Shown here: one piece after another, positions 45,800 through 55,469 of the stretch
Layout: the number at the start of each line of letters is the position of its first letter
Numbering within the stretch: the stretch's first letter is position 1
From: Desulfosporosinus orientis DSM 765
GTDB taxonomy: Bacteria > Bacillota > Desulfitobacteriia > Desulfitobacteriales > Desulfitobacteriaceae
Length of the DNA stretch: 64,000 nt
Direction: 5' to 3'
NCBI RefSeq assembly: GCF_000235605.1
Contig: NC_016584.1
Location: 1,600,001-1,664,000 of the forward strand
Notes under the pieces: generated by a model
What the model was told of the DNA's origin: nothing
The model's input: only the letters and a program-made list of their open reading frames with translations
Databases searched by the model: none
Translations under genes and position numbers: made by a program

Positions 45800-45823
45800 G
45801 TGATGGGTATTTTTGTAAATTCG

Positions 45824-45854
45824 AAGACCCTCACTTTTTTAGTGGGGTCTTTTA
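45824..45854 (+). terminator. terminator of the membrane regulator
   Basis: AAGACCC-T-CACT pairs with AGTGGGGTCTT with one bulged T, ending in TTTT. The next 240 bases up to hydC show no gene and presumably hold the hydrogenase promoter. Confidence 0.85.
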
Positions 45855-46098
45855 GTATGCCTTCACTTAGATAGATCATGAATGATGGAATTCATTCAAA
45901 CTTTCGATATTGCTTTCTTTACTTACAAAAGCTTTTTCTTACCTCCATAAACGAGACAAGCCGGTGAGAAGAAAGATAAACTAATCACATGATTTTAAAA
46001 AAAACAAATAGTCAGACAGATCAGAGTTGGCCAAACATTAGAAAAAGGAGGCTGAAGGTAAATTACATTGTTTCTTAATGAATAAAGGAGGATTTGCT

Positions 46099-46587
46099 AT
46101 GTGTGACAGTGCTTCGCCTAATCCATTTGCGCAAAAGCTGGATGACTATATCGACAGCTTGCCCAATAAAAAAGAGAACTTGATTGGAATTTTACATTAC
46201 GCTCAAGAAATATACGGTTATCTGCCCGATAATGTTCAGTGGCATATTGCCCAGAAACTTGATATACCGTCTGCTACGGTCTATGGCGTTGTGAGCTTTT
46301 ACTCCTTTTTCACCATGGTTCCCAGAGGAGAACACGTTGTTAACGTATGCACAGGTACGGCCTGTTTTGTTCGAGGAGCAGAAAAGCTGAAAAGTGAGTT
46401 GGAAAATCAGCTGAAAATTAAGGCTGGAGAAACCACTCCCGATAATCTCTTTACTATAGAAACTCTGCGCTGCGTGGGAGCCTGCGGTCTTGCCCCAGTT
46501 ATGATGGTTGACGGTAAAGTTCATGGACGCATGACTGAGGCCCAGGAGATTAATGAAGTCCTTGCAAAATACCGCCCGGAAAGCTAA
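46099..46587 (+). CDS. hydC: bifurcating [FeFe]-hydrogenase subunit HydC (NuoE-like, 2Fe-2S)
   Basis: 162 aa from ATG 46099, eight bases after AAAGGAGG; an ATG seven codons earlier overlaps that site. It has a helical N-terminus (LIGILHYAQEIYGYLP) and a thioredoxin-like [2Fe-2S] fold with CTGTACFVRG and LRCVGACGLAP as the four-Cys ligands. It channels electrons between the flavin subunit HydB and HydA. It is the first gene of the hydrogenase operon. Confidence 0.93.
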   Translation: MCDSASPNPFAQKLDDYIDSLPNKKENLIGILHYAQEIYGYLPDNVQWHIAQKLDIPSATVYGVVSFYSFFTMVPRGEHVVNVCTGTACFVRGAEKLKSELENQLKIKAGETTPDNLFTIETLRCVGACGLAPVMMVDGKVHGRMTEAQEINEVLAKYRPES

Positions 46588-46599
46588 TCGCGAAGCACG

Positions 46600-46683
46600 A
46601 AGTGCGATGCACGATACATGATATTCGATCCTGAACTTCGAGCTTCGAGCTTCAAACTTCGAAACCTCGAACCTCGCAAATAG
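46600..46683 (+). repeat. short tandem degenerate repeat between hydC and hydB
   Basis: Between the two genes lies a run of variants of CTTCGAG/CTTCGAA/CCTCGAA (for example GAACTTCGAGCTTCGAGCTTC at 46632-46652), preceded by CGAAGCACGAAGTGCGATGCACGA. It codes for nothing and looks like a dispersed intergenic repeat of about 80 bases. Confidence 0.75.
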
Positions 46684-46709
46684 TGTTACCGAAGGAAGGG
46701 AAAGGTCAT

Positions 46710-48596
46710 ATGAAACTCAAAAATACAGATGACTTAAATGCCTTAAAGGCACAAAGCCTCAAACTTATTGCAACAAGACGCCTTACTGACACTGATTCAG
46801 ATCAAAACACCCCAGGCCTGGTAAGGCATGTTATGGTTTGTGGGGGACCCGGCTGTCATTCATCTGGCAGTCCAGGAATCGCCGAACGCCTGGAAGAGGA
46901 ACTCAGCCGGCGAGGATTATCCGAACAAATTAAAGTTTTTCAGCCGGGCTGTTTTGGTTTTTGTGAAAAAGGACCGATGATGGAGATTCACCCGGATAAT
47001 ATAACTTACTGTGAGGTTTCTGCTGATGATGTAACGACGATTGTGGAAGAACACTTCCTTGCAGGAAAAGTGGTAGAGCATCTTCTTTATATGGACCCCA
47101 ACACCAAAGAGCGCTTTCCTGCTAATATCCCCTTCTACAACGGCCAACTTCGCATTGCTTTACGCAACGTCGGCTATATTGCTCCTGAAAACATTCTCGA
47201 ATATATCGGTGCCGACGGTTATCAGGCCTTAGCAAAAGTTCTTTTTGAAATGACGCCTCTGGACGTTATCGACGTCCTTAAAGACAGCGGACTCCGCGGC
47301 CGTGGGGGAGCAGGCTTTCCCACGGGTGCCAAATGGGAGTTCACACGCAGGAGCCAAGCCGATCAGCGCTATATCATTTGTAATGCTGACGAAGGGGATC
47401 CGGGCGCCTTCATGGACCGCTCTGTTCTGGAGGGTGACCCCCACAGCGTTATTGAGGCCATGATCATTGCCGGTGCTGCCATTGGAGCCTCTGAGGGCTT
47501 TATCTATGTCCGGGCAGAATACCCTGCCGCGATTCGCCGGCTGCAAATCGCCATTGCACAAGCCCGGGAGTACGGACTGTTGGGCCAAGGTATTTTAGGG
47601 AGCGATTTCAGCTTTGACATTGAGCTTAAATACGGAGCGGGAGCCTTTGTCTGCGGTGAAGAGACGGCTTTGATCCATTCTATTGAAGGGGCCCGGGGAG
47701 AGCCCACCGTCAAACCACCTTTTCCTGCTCAAAAAGGGCTGTGGGGAAAACCAACCTGTGTCAACAATGTAGAAACCCTGGCAAATATCCCTGCTATTAT
47801 TTTAAAGGGAGCTCAGTGGTTTGCTTCCATCGGCACAGAAAAAAGCAAAGGTACAAAAGTCTTTGCTTTAGCCGGCAAAGTCAACAATGTTGGGCTGGTG
47901 GAAGTTCCCATGGGGACAACCCTCCGGCAAATCATCTTTGACATCGGCGGGGGAATTAAGCTCAAGAAAACCTTTAAAGCAGCTCAAACGGGAGGACCCT
48001 CCGGCGGATGTATTCCAACCAAGTACTTAGATTTGCCCATTGATTATGAGTCTTTAACGGCCATCGGTTCCATGATGGGCTCCGGAGGCCTCATTGTCCT
48101 GGATGAAGACGACTGTATGGTCAATATCGCCAAATATTTTCTGGAATTTACTATGGATGAATCCTGTGGCCGCTGCACGGCCTGCCGGGTAGGGACCAAA
48201 CGTCTTTATGAAATTCTGACCAGGATCACGGAAGGCCAAGGGACGTTAGAGGATTTGGAGAACCTGGAGAAACTTTGCCATATCATCAAGGACACAGCCC
48301 TTTGCGGCCTTGGGCAGAGTGCTCCCAATCCCATCCTGTCCACTTTAAGGTATTTCCGGGATGAATATATAGCACATATTGTCGATAAAACCTGTCCGGC
48401 GGGTGTTTGTCAGAGCCTGCTGAAATACGAAATCACAGATAAGTGCGTAGGTTGTACCCTTTGCGTCAAGAAGTGTCCCATGTCTTGTATTTCTGGTACC
48501 CCCAAAAAGCGCCACGTTATTGACCAGGAACGCTGCCTGAAATGTGGAGCATGCATGGAACAATGCCGCGTCGCCGGTGCCATCATTCGCCGTTAA
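46710..48596 (+). CDS. hydB: bifurcating [FeFe]-hydrogenase subunit HydB (NuoF-like, FMN/NADH)
   Basis: 628 aa from ATG 46710 (AAGGAAGGGAAAGG upstream). It has an N-terminal thioredoxin-like 2Fe-2S domain (CGGPGCHSSG, CFGFCEKGP), then the NuoF core with the FMN/NAD motif GLRGRGGAGFPTGAKW and CNADEGDPGAFMDR, the [4Fe-4S] site SCGRCTACRVG, and a C-terminal 2x[4Fe-4S] ferredoxin (CVGCTLCVKKCP, CLKCGACMEQC). This is the HydB layout of NADH- and ferredoxin-dependent bifurcating hydrogenases. The ferredoxin-interacting C-terminal extension distinguishes it from plain NuoF. Confidence 0.95.
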   Translation: MKLKNTDDLNALKAQSLKLIATRRLTDTDSDQNTPGLVRHVMVCGGPGCHSSGSPGIAERLEEELSRRGLSEQIKVFQPGCFGFCEKGPMMEIHPDNITYCEVSADDVTTIVEEHFLAGKVVEHLLYMDPNTKERFPANIPFYNGQLRIALRNVGYIAPENILEYIGADGYQALAKVLFEMTPLDVIDVLKDSGLRGRGGAGFPTGAKWEFTRRSQADQRYIICNADEGDPGAFMDRSVLEGDPHSVIEAMIIAGAAIGASEGFIYVRAEYPAAIRRLQIAIAQAREYGLLGQGILGSDFSFDIELKYGAGAFVCGEETALIHSIEGARGEPTVKPPFPAQKGLWGKPTCVNNVETLANIPAIILKGAQWFASIGTEKSKGTKVFALAGKVNNVGLVEVPMGTTLRQIIFDIGGGIKLKKTFKAAQTGGPSGGCIPTKYLDLPIDYESLTAIGSMMGSGGLIVLDEDDCMVNIAKYFLEFTMDESCGRCTACRVGTKRLYEILTRITEGQGTLEDLENLEKLCHIIKDTALCGLGQSAPNPILSTLRYFRDEYIAHIVDKTCPAGVCQSLLKYEITDKCVGCTLCVKKCPMSCISGTPKKRHVIDQERCLKCGACMEQCRVAGAIIRR

Positions 48597-48620
48597 AGTA
48601 CCCCTGAAGGAGGACTCAAT

Positions 48621-50363
48621 ATGGATATACAGCTAACTATCAACGACATTCCTGTTAAAGTACCGGAGGGAACGACTATCTTAGACGCGGCCCGAACCGT
48701 AAACATCGACATTCCCACCTTATGCCACCTGAAACTTCACGAAATGCATTATAATAATAACATAGCTTCCTGCAGGGTTTGCGTAGTCGAAGTTGAAGGC
48801 CGGCGCAATCTGGCCTCATCCTGTTCAACTCCGGTAACCCAGGGTATGGTTGTTAAAACAGATTCTCTCAGGGCCATCCAGGCCAGACGGGCCATGGTCG
48901 AACTTCTGCTTTCCGACCATCCTAAATCGTGTTTAACCTGTGCTAAGAACATTAACTGTGATCTCAGAGCTCTCGCAGCAGAACTGGGAGTAAGAGCTAT
49001 TAGTTATGCAGGGGAAGAATCGGAGTTCGAAATTGACCACTCCAGTTCTTCTATCGTCAGAGATCCCAACAAATGCATTCGCTGCCGGCGCTGTGAAACC
49101 ATGTGCAGCCAAGTACAGACGGTGGGGGTTTACTCAGCCGTAGGGCGTGGTTTCGAAACTGTTATTAAAACAGCCTTTAATTTGCCCCTGAGCCAAACGG
49201 CCTGTACCTTCTGCGGGCAGTGCCTGGCAGTCTGTCCGACTGGGGCTTTAACTGAGTTGGATCAGGTTGATAAAGTTTGGAAAGCCCTCAACGATCCCGA
49301 CAAATTTGTGGTTGTCCAAACAGCACCGGCTGTACGGGTTGCTTTGGGAGAGGAATTCGGCTTGGAACCAGGGACGATTGTCACCGGCAAAATGGTGGCT
49401 GCTCTGCGGCGTCTAGGCTTTGACCGCGTCTTTGATACGGATTTTGCCGCGGACCTGACGATTATGGAGGAAGCAACGGAGCTGGTCCATCGCATTCAGC
49501 ATGGCGGACGCCTGCCGCTGCTGACAAGCTGCTGCCCGGCCTGGGTTAAATTCTTTGAGCACCAGTTTCCCGATCTCTTAGACATCCCTTCAACCTGTAA
49601 ATCCCCCCATCAAATGTTAGGGGTCTTGACGAAATCTTACTATGCTAAAACCCTGGGTATTGATCCCAAGTCCATTACCGTTGTTTCTGTAATGCCCTGT
49701 GTGGCTAAAAAATACGAAGCAGATCGTCCGGAACTTTCACAGGGTACCGATACTGCCGATGTGGATATCGTCATCACGACCAGGGAACTGGCCCGGATGG
49801 TGCGGGAAGCCAGCATTCATTTTGACCATCTTAAGGACCAGGAGTTCGATCATCCCTTAGGCGAATCAACCGGGGCCGCCGTAATTTTCGGGGCAACAGG
49901 CGGAGTTCTTGAAGCAGCTCTGAGGACAGCCTATGAGGTTCTGACTGGTGATACTCTGGAAAAAGTCGAGTTTGAAGCTTTGCGGGGAATGGAAGGGATT
50001 AAGGAAGCGGTTATTCCCATCGGTGGACGGGATTATCGGATTGCTGTCATTCATGGTTTGGGCAATGCCCGCACAGTACTGGAGAAAATCCAAGCCGGGG
50101 AGAGCAATTATGACGTGATTGAGATCATGGCTTGCCCTGGCGGGTGTATCGGAGGCGGCGGTCAGCCCTATCATCACGGCAATATGGAGATTCTTAAAGC
50201 CCGGGCCGGAGCCATCTACCGTGAAGATCGCGGCAAGCCTCTGCGCAAGTCCCACGAAAATCTGGCCATCATAGGTCTGTATAAAGACTTTTTAGGCGAA
50301 CCCTTTGGGAAGAGAGCCCATCAATTGCTGCATACCAGCTATACGGCACGGAAGAAAATCTAG
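48621..50363 (+). CDS. hydA: bifurcating [FeFe]-hydrogenase catalytic subunit HydA
   Basis: 580 aa, ATG behind GAAGGAGGACTC. It has an N-terminal plant-type [2Fe-2S] domain, a His-Cys [4Fe-4S] site (HPKSCLTCAKNINC), two [4Fe-4S] clusters (CIRCRRCETMC, CTFCGQCLAVCP), and the H-cluster motifs L1 TSCCPAWVKFF, L2 MPCVAKKYEADRPE and L3 MACPGGCIGGGGQP. It catalyses H2 formation or uptake. With HydB and HydC it couples NADH and reduced ferredoxin oxidation to H2 in the cytoplasm. It lacks the extra C-terminal 2Fe-2S extension seen in some longer HydA proteins. Confidence 0.97.
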   Translation: MDIQLTINDIPVKVPEGTTILDAARTVNIDIPTLCHLKLHEMHYNNNIASCRVCVVEVEGRRNLASSCSTPVTQGMVVKTDSLRAIQARRAMVELLLSDHPKSCLTCAKNINCDLRALAAELGVRAISYAGEESEFEIDHSSSSIVRDPNKCIRCRRCETMCSQVQTVGVYSAVGRGFETVIKTAFNLPLSQTACTFCGQCLAVCPTGALTELDQVDKVWKALNDPDKFVVVQTAPAVRVALGEEFGLEPGTIVTGKMVAALRRLGFDRVFDTDFAADLTIMEEATELVHRIQHGGRLPLLTSCCPAWVKFFEHQFPDLLDIPSTCKSPHQMLGVLTKSYYAKTLGIDPKSITVVSVMPCVAKKYEADRPELSQGTDTADVDIVITTRELARMVREASIHFDHLKDQEFDHPLGESTGAAVIFGATGGVLEAALRTAYEVLTGDTLEKVEFEALRGMEGIKEAVIPIGGRDYRIAVIHGLGNARTVLEKIQAGESNYDVIEIMACPGGCIGGGGQPYHHGNMEILKARAGAIYREDRGKPLRKSHENLAIIGLYKDFLGEPFGKRAHQLLHTSYTARKKI

Positions 50364-50384
50364 TTGTTTTCCATAAAGCTCGAA

Positions 50385-50442
50385 AAAACCTCCTGTCTTT
50401 TGATAGCACTGTTATCGTGAATATCAGAAGACAGGAGGTTTT
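50385..50442 (+). terminator. long hairpin after hydA
   Basis: 21-bp stem with one G-U pair (50385-50405 with 50422-50442) beginning AAAACCTCC and ending GGAGGTTTT. It is a strong terminator, unusually long for this window. Confidence 0.88.
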
Positions 50443-50609
50443 GTTATGGTTAGAGATTTGGCCCAAGAATAACCTTGGCAAGGCATTGCCAAGAAATACG
50501 GTCTGAAAATTACGCCGGCAGAAGGGAACTGACGGGATTGCCGCGAATGTATATAATTATGAAGGATATTTCAGATCATAGAGGCTTAGCTTCAGGAAAG
50601 GATAGTAGG

Positions 50610-50972
50610 ATGTTGAAGAAATATATTATGTTAAGACCTGAAGAAGAGGCTGCAGCGGAAGCGGAATCAACCGTCAAAGAGATGTTTTGTTTTGGAGAAA
50701 ATTCCAGTAATTACCGCTTTCCGGATGTGGAGGTCAATGACGAAAATCAAAACAAATTGCAGAAACTGGTTAATGAATACAGCGCCCTGATTGGGCAGGA
50801 AGAGAACAAGGACCTGGATCTGAAGGCATTTTTTGCAGGAAAACAAATCAAGATTGAGCATGTGGATGAATTTGAGGAACCGCGGGATGTATTCATCCTT
50901 CTGGTTTATTTCAAAGAGGTCTGTAAGCTAAAAGATTTTGAGCCTGTAGCCGTTATTGAAGCATCTGCTTAG
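50610..50972 (+). CDS. small acidic protein of unknown function
   Basis: 120 aa from ATG 50610, behind AGGAAAGGATAGTAGG. It is acidic and mostly helical, without membrane segment or signal; features are EEEAAAEAESTVKEMF and HVDEFEEPRDVFILLVYFKEV. No family recognised. It is convergent with the AraC/GyrI gene, with only four bases between the stops. Reading upstream of 50610 is possible but lacks a ribosome site. Confidence 0.65.
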   Translation: MLKKYIMLRPEEEAAAEAESTVKEMFCFGENSSNYRFPDVEVNDENQNKLQKLVNEYSALIGQEENKDLDLKAFFAGKQIKIEHVDEFEEPRDVFILLVYFKEVCKLKDFEPVAVIEASA

Positions 50973-50976
50973 TCCA

Positions 50977-51852
50977 CTAAATCTTTTTTCGAACAGGTAT
51001 CCATATTTCGCTTTTAAATGTGGGAGAAGAAATCTCAAAGTTCTCCATCCACAATATTTCCGGTCCTTCCGATTGCTCGTAATTGGAGGAAGGGAACCAT
51101 TCTGAATAGATGCGCCCCCAAGTACTTTGAAGTGTAGCAGGGAATGGCCCGACGGATTCAAATACTGCCCATGTTGAAGCAGGAACTTCAAGCTTGGTAA
51201 AAGTATCAAGGCAGTCATTGGTTGTAGCAACGCCAATATAATGATCAAGTTCTCCTTTTTCCTCCATACGTCCTTCTGAAAAGTTGGCAGATGCTTGAAT
51301 CAGCCCCAAAGGCTTGACGTTAGAGAGATTTTTAAGTTGAATGATCTTTTCTTCCGTAAGGCTCTTCCACATAGAGGTAATCTCAGGATTAGTTCCGTTA
51401 AAAATTATGGGAACCCTTTTTTGAATGCCGACAATCCGAAAAGCTTCTTTTTCTTCAATTCTATAGTTCATAGGGTTTTCTCCTTTAACTGATATTTGAA
51501 AGGTCATCCGGGGATAGGCTTTGAGTAATTGACCATTATTCCTGGCTTCTGCCGGAGTTATTCCATGCATAGTTTGGAAAGCCCTGGCAAAAGAATCAGG
51601 TGAACTATAGCCATATTTCAAGGCTATATCAATGACTCTTAATTTGGTATTATTTAGTTCAAATGCTGCAAGAGTCAGACGCCTTCTTCGAATGTACTCC
51701 GAGAGCGTCACGCCGGATAGAAAAGAAAACATTCTCATAAAATGATATTCTGAGCAGAAGGCCAGCCGGGCAATTTCCTTGTAGTCAATATCATTGGTAA
51801 GGTTTTCTTCAATATAGTCCAGTGCGTTATTAAGATTCTTGATTGAATTCAT
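50977..51852 (-). CDS. AraC-family regulator with GyrI-like effector domain
   Basis: 291 aa, ATG at 51852 behind GGGAGGTC. Residues 1-105 form an AraC DNA-binding domain ([61 protein letters not shown]). The rest is a GyrI-like ligand-binding domain ([54 protein letters not shown]). Rob/SoxS-like regulators of this plan sense hydrophobic drugs and control efflux or detoxification. An internally deleted copy lies at 44168-44395, showing that this gene was duplicated. Confidence 0.93.
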   Translation of the reverse strand: MNSIKNLNNALDYIEENLTNDIDYKEIARLAFCSEYHFMRMFSFLSGVTLSEYIRRRRLTLAAFELNNTKLRVIDIALKYGYSSPDSFARAFQTMHGITPAEARNNGQLLKAYPRMTFQISVKGENPMNYRIEEKEAFRIVGIQKRVPIIFNGTNPEITSMWKSLTEEKIIQLKNLSNVKPLGLIQASANFSEGRMEEKGELDHYIGVATTNDCLDTFTKLEVPASTWAVFESVGPFPATLQSTWGRIYSEWFPSSNYEQSEGPEILWMENFEISSPTFKSEIWIPVRKKI

Positions 51853-51990
51853 TTGGATGACCTCCCTTGCCAATAGAATAGCAGAAAAACAATTTATCTA
51901 TCCGACAATTCCTGCACAGTTTTGCAGGATTTTTTTTATATTAAAAGACAATAGGTTTATAAGGGTATCAGGGTTAATAGGAGGTATGGT

Positions 51991-52416
51991 ATGAGGGCGC
52001 GAAACATTGTGACTGTAGCTGTAATTATCCTTTTAGTAGGAGGTTTCATTTCCTTTGCAGGTTTTAACAGACTGCATGCTCCTATTTTTGCGATACAAGT
52101 ACAGAAAATTGTCTTGTGGGGGGAGCCGGGTTACGAAATAATCCAAAGGGAAGCCACAGGTAAGGAAGCAGAAAACATTGTTAAGTGGTTCAATGAATCA
52201 ACTGACATTAGGGAAAATAAGTATTTTTCCGGGGAGACTCCGGCAGCAGGAATAATTATTAATCTTATCTTTGCTCCTGATGTTCTGATTCTAAGGTCAG
52301 GAGGAGATTTTGAAGTGCAACGTAATAATTGGTTAGGGATTAGAAAATCCTATTAGGCGAGGCAATCAGATATAAAGAAGCTATTAGATCAACTAGCAAC
52401 AAAAAGTGGGGGCTAA
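51991..52416 (+). pseudogene. small membrane-anchored protein, probably cut by an amber codon
   Basis: ATG 51991 behind TAGGAGG opens a frame that stops at TAG 52354 after 121 residues. It has a single N-terminal helix (NIVTVAVIILLVGGFISFAGF) and an external part ending in NNWLGIRKSY. The frame continues past the TAG with ARQSDIKKLLDQLATKSGG to a stop at 52414, which reads like the natural C-terminal helix. TAG is one base from TGG (Trp), so a nonsense mutation is likely. If functional as is, it is a 121-aa protein. Family unknown. Confidence 0.6.
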
Positions 52417-52436
52417 GCAAAGCCGACTCCAACGAT

Positions 52437-52589
52437 ATGAATAGAGTTTTAAACAATTTAGTTGAACAATATGGTAGCAACAAACTAGAGGAGGAGTCTC
52501 CAGAAGATAGATTTGAAGCTATAGAAATATCTCCTGAAAGCGTGCGTGCTATCCTTATTCAATTAAGGGCATTGAAATTGATAATTTAG
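52437..52589 (+). pseudogene. fragment of an unidentified gene
   Basis: A 50-residue frame (MNRVLNNLVEQYGSNKLEEE ... SPESVRAILIQLRALKLII) is open from about 52356 without a start region. It looks like the C-terminal helix-turn-helix-like end of a larger protein. The 200 bases after it hold no gene until the ribosome site GGGAGG at 52786. Confidence 0.4.
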
Positions 52590-52798
52590 GATTCAAAAAA
52601 GAACATATGGAGCTTGACTCCATATGGTGACAATTATATGACAAGTATCATGGCAGTACATAAATAATTCTTCTTAAGACAGGCATTATTCTGAGGACTA
52701 CGTTGCAAAGGTAAGTTTATGTTGAAAAATAATAATGGAAGAAATTCTAATTAGCAAGTAAAAAGAATTGTCTTTTTGTACAAAGGGAGGGTAAAGTT

Positions 52799-53451
52799 AT
52801 GGATAAGATGCGACAGGAAAAAAGTACATTTGAAAGTAACGTAAATACCTGTCTTAATGCATTTATTGTACTAATTTTAACATCTGTTATCTCATGGAAA
52901 ATACTATCGACTAACATTAGCATAAATGAATTAAAAGCAACGGATATACTTTCTATAGTAATATCTCTGTTTGCTATAGGACTATCAGTAGCGTTTTATT
53001 TTAAGGCAACAGATACAAGCAATGATTTCTATGACAATATATACAAATTTACCAAAGAGGTGTTAGAGATTCTTGGACGTATTGAAGCTGGTTTTGGAGA
53101 AAGACTAAAGCACTTAGATGAAGGGTATTCTTCAATGAGTAGAAAAATCGATGTGCTTCCTTAAGTAAAGAGTAAGCGGAACAGAAGATAGAGAAAGAGG
53201 AAGAAGCCATTCAAGAAAATGAAACTGAACGTCAAAAGATGATTGAGGAATTGATAGCGAAAGTAGATATGCAGGGTATGGAAAAGAAAGAGTTTCTTAA
53301 CAGGCTTGAAGCTAAAGAGCAACAATTATCAATGATGAGAGAACGTATTCGTGAACTTTCATCACAACTTGAGCAATCTGAGGATTATGACACGAGGGTA
53401 GTTGGGATATCAGGGTTTATATGGAGGCTTAGGGGTAAAAGAAATCCATGA
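52799..53451 (+). pseudogene. two-helix membrane protein with coiled-coil tail, broken near 53160
   Basis: The first frame (52799-53164) encodes 121 aa with two membrane helices (CLNAFIVLILTSVISWKILS, ILSIVISLFAIGLSVAFYF). The +1-shifted frame that continues (53169-53451) encodes a strongly charged coiled coil (EQKIEKEEEAIQENETERQK, EFLNRLEAKEQQLSMMRERI). A TAA at 53168-53170 in the second frame replaces what would be a Glu codon in LSKE-AEQK. The two halves look like one former gene broken by a frameshift plus a stop. Each half could alternatively be a separate small gene; the first has its own AAAGGGAGGG site. Confidence 0.5.
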
Positions 53452-54168
53452 ACGTAAAGGTTTGAAGAAAAGTCAAAAGTGGCTGGATAATATGGCTAAT
53501 AAAAAAAATAAATTTCTCTAAGACGCTGCAGGAAGCCATGAAAGATAAGCTGGGAATTTACCTCGATGATCACAGTAGTCTGGGACCGCTGGAGAAGATA
53601 CTTCGTTGGCAGTTCGGCTAATTGATTTACCGTACAAAAGCATATTTTAAAAGAGAACCGGGGCCGCAGCCCCGGCGGAGATTGCCACCTGGCTCATCTT
53701 CACCGGCGGCTGATGCCTCATAGTCCCTCCGTAAGAGTCCCCGCGATCTTACCAATCTCAGCTTTGTAGTTCTGATAGACTTCCGGGTCTGCCTGGGCAA
53801 GCCTATGCATCTCCTGCCACAATTCTTTGGCTTGTTTGGAGAGGCTGTTGCAGAAAAAGCCCACTTTATTGGCGGACAGCCTGGTACGGGCCTATACTGT
53901 AGCAGACAACATTCTACAAATTGTCATGGTGAGATTTATAGAACTCTTCCATGGTCAGAGGTTGGCGAGTTTAATATTAACTATGCTAATAGAACAGCTG
54001 AGGTCCTGTAGTGTTTGGGAAACCATTATGCGCTCTTACTTTAAGTAGAATAAGGCGAAGGAGTAGATAAACAACCAGAGTAAACTCTGTCAGGATTTAA
54101 ATAATCCTGGCCTTTTTATTTTCTCCTCTTATCATGGTGAAAAGAACGATGCTAAAATACCCATAATA
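53452..54168. other. gene debris region before the IS21 element
   Basis: No intact gene. Plus-strand bases 53520-53622 encode TLQEAMKDKLGIYLDDHSSL, a C-terminal scrap. On the minus strand, 53720-53840 encodes AKELWQEMHRLAQADPEVYQ and more, the tail of another gene. A GC-rich inverted repeat (CCGGGGC...GCCCCGG, 53658-53675) follows the first scrap. Frames at 53805-54048 have no start signals and no recognisable product. The region appears to be a decay hotspot. Confidence 0.55.
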
Positions 54169-54227
54169 AACGGTTGAAAATTCCCCACAATCAACGTACT
54201 CTTCTCCACAGGAGGAGAGACAATCAA

Positions 54228-55469
54228 ATGGTACAAAGTGAGGAATTTTTTATGATCAGAGACTTAAAAAGCAAAGGAATGAATATTACTCAGATTGCAC
54301 GAGAATTAGACTTAGACCGAAAAACGGTCACTAAATGGCTTAAAAGTGATCAACTCCCGGCCTATCGTAAGAAAGTACAACGTGAAAGTAAGCTGGAGAA
54401 TCACAAAGCCTACATCATCGAGAGAATGAACGAAGGATGCGTCAATGCCATGGTCTTATTTGATGAAATCAAAGCCATGGGCTACCAGGGCCGGCTAACC
54501 ATTCTCAGGGATTTTATGAAACCCTATCGTGAGCAAGTAAGAGGTAAAGCCTCCATGCGCTTTGAGACTCCACCAGGCAAGCAAGCTCAAGTTGACTGGG
54601 GAGAATTCAAGCTTCTGAAAGACGATGGAACTTTCGTCAAGGTTCATGCCTTCATCATGATCATGGGACACTCCCGGAAACAATATGTTGAGTTTACTGA
54701 GAACGAGCGCATTGACACACTTATCGGTTGTCATGAACGAGCCTTTGCCTTCTTTAACGGGGTACCGGAAACCATCCTGTATGACAACATGAAAACCGTC
54801 GTCAAACATAGCCATCAAACTGGCACTAATCAGTGGAATAACCAATTTTTAAGCTTTGCCCGGCATCAAGATTTCAGTCCAGTGCGCTGCCGTCCCTATC
54901 GTCCCCGCACCAAAGGCAAGGTAGAAAACGGTGTTAAGTATCTGCGCAGGAACTTTTGGCCAAGAATTAAGACAATATCCAGTCTGGCTGATTTAAATGA
55001 AGCCGTAAAGTTCTGGTTGGATACGGTCTGCAATGTCCGGCTGCATCAGACAACCCGTGAAATCCCAGCAGAAGCATTCATACGAGAAACGTTAAAACCT
55101 GTCAATCCAGAAGCATTCCTGCTTTATGATATACAATACCGCAAAGTCATGAACGATTGTACCATCAGTTACAAAGCGAATTTCTACTCGGTTCCTTACC
55201 GTTTCGTGGGAAAGCGGGTTAGAATTCGAGATTTAAACAACGGACATCTGGAGATCTATGATGAAAACGGCATCTGCATTGCATCCCACGTGAAGCTTTC
55301 AGGCAAACACCACTTCCAGCGCAATAAAAAACACTTTGAGGGTTTAACAACATGGTCTCAGAAGAAAGTTGCCGCCACAGCACCCATTCTAAGCCACAAA
55401 CAACCACCCAAAGTGTATCAAAGACCCCTTAAGGTCTATGAATCGCTGATCAACGAGGTGACACAATGA
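54228..55469 (+). CDS. istA: IS21 transposase IstA
   Basis: 413 aa from ATG 54228 behind GGAGGAGAG. It has an N-terminal helix-turn-helix (NITQIARELDLDRKTVTKWL) and an integrase-type DDE core with the first Asp in QAQVDWGEF, the second in TILYDNMKTVV and the Glu in RTKGKVENGVKYLRRNFW. It cuts and joins the element ends. It overlaps istB by four bases. No frameshift or stop is seen. Confidence 0.97.
   Translation: MVQSEEFFMIRDLKSKGMNITQIARELDLDRKTVTKWLKSDQLPAYRKKVQRESKLENHKAYIIERMNEGCVNAMVLFDEIKAMGYQGRLTILRDFMKPYREQVRGKASMRFETPPGKQAQVDWGEFKLLKDDGTFVKVHAFIMIMGHSRKQYVEFTENERIDTLIGCHERAFAFFNGVPETILYDNMKTVVKHSHQTGTNQWNNQFLSFARHQDFSPVRCRPYRPRTKGKVENGVKYLRRNFWPRIKTISSLADLNEAVKFWLDTVCNVRLHQTTREIPAEAFIRETLKPVNPEAFLLYDIQYRKVMNDCTISYKANFYSVPYRFVGKRVRIRDLNNGHLEIYDENGICIASHVKLSGKHHFQRNKKHFEGLTTWSQKKVAATAPILSHKQPPKVYQRPLKVYESLINEVTQ

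Noticed and set aside
46600-46683. CRISPR-like repeat between hydC and hydB
   Set aside because: The repeat units are only about 7 bases and contiguous, with no spacers and no cas genes.
50443-50609. Small gene from ATG 50446 after the hydA terminator
   Set aside because: The frame ends after eight codons (MVRDLAQE); the residual similarity past the stop is too short to call.
52354-52356. Pyrrolysine codon in the small membrane protein
   Set aside because: The protein is not a methylamine methyltransferase and no pyl genes are in the window; a nonsense mutation is simpler.
53805-54048. Two overlapping plus-strand frames of 68 and 73 aa before the IS element
   Set aside because: Neither has a ribosome site or a recognisable product, and each contradicts the other's frame.
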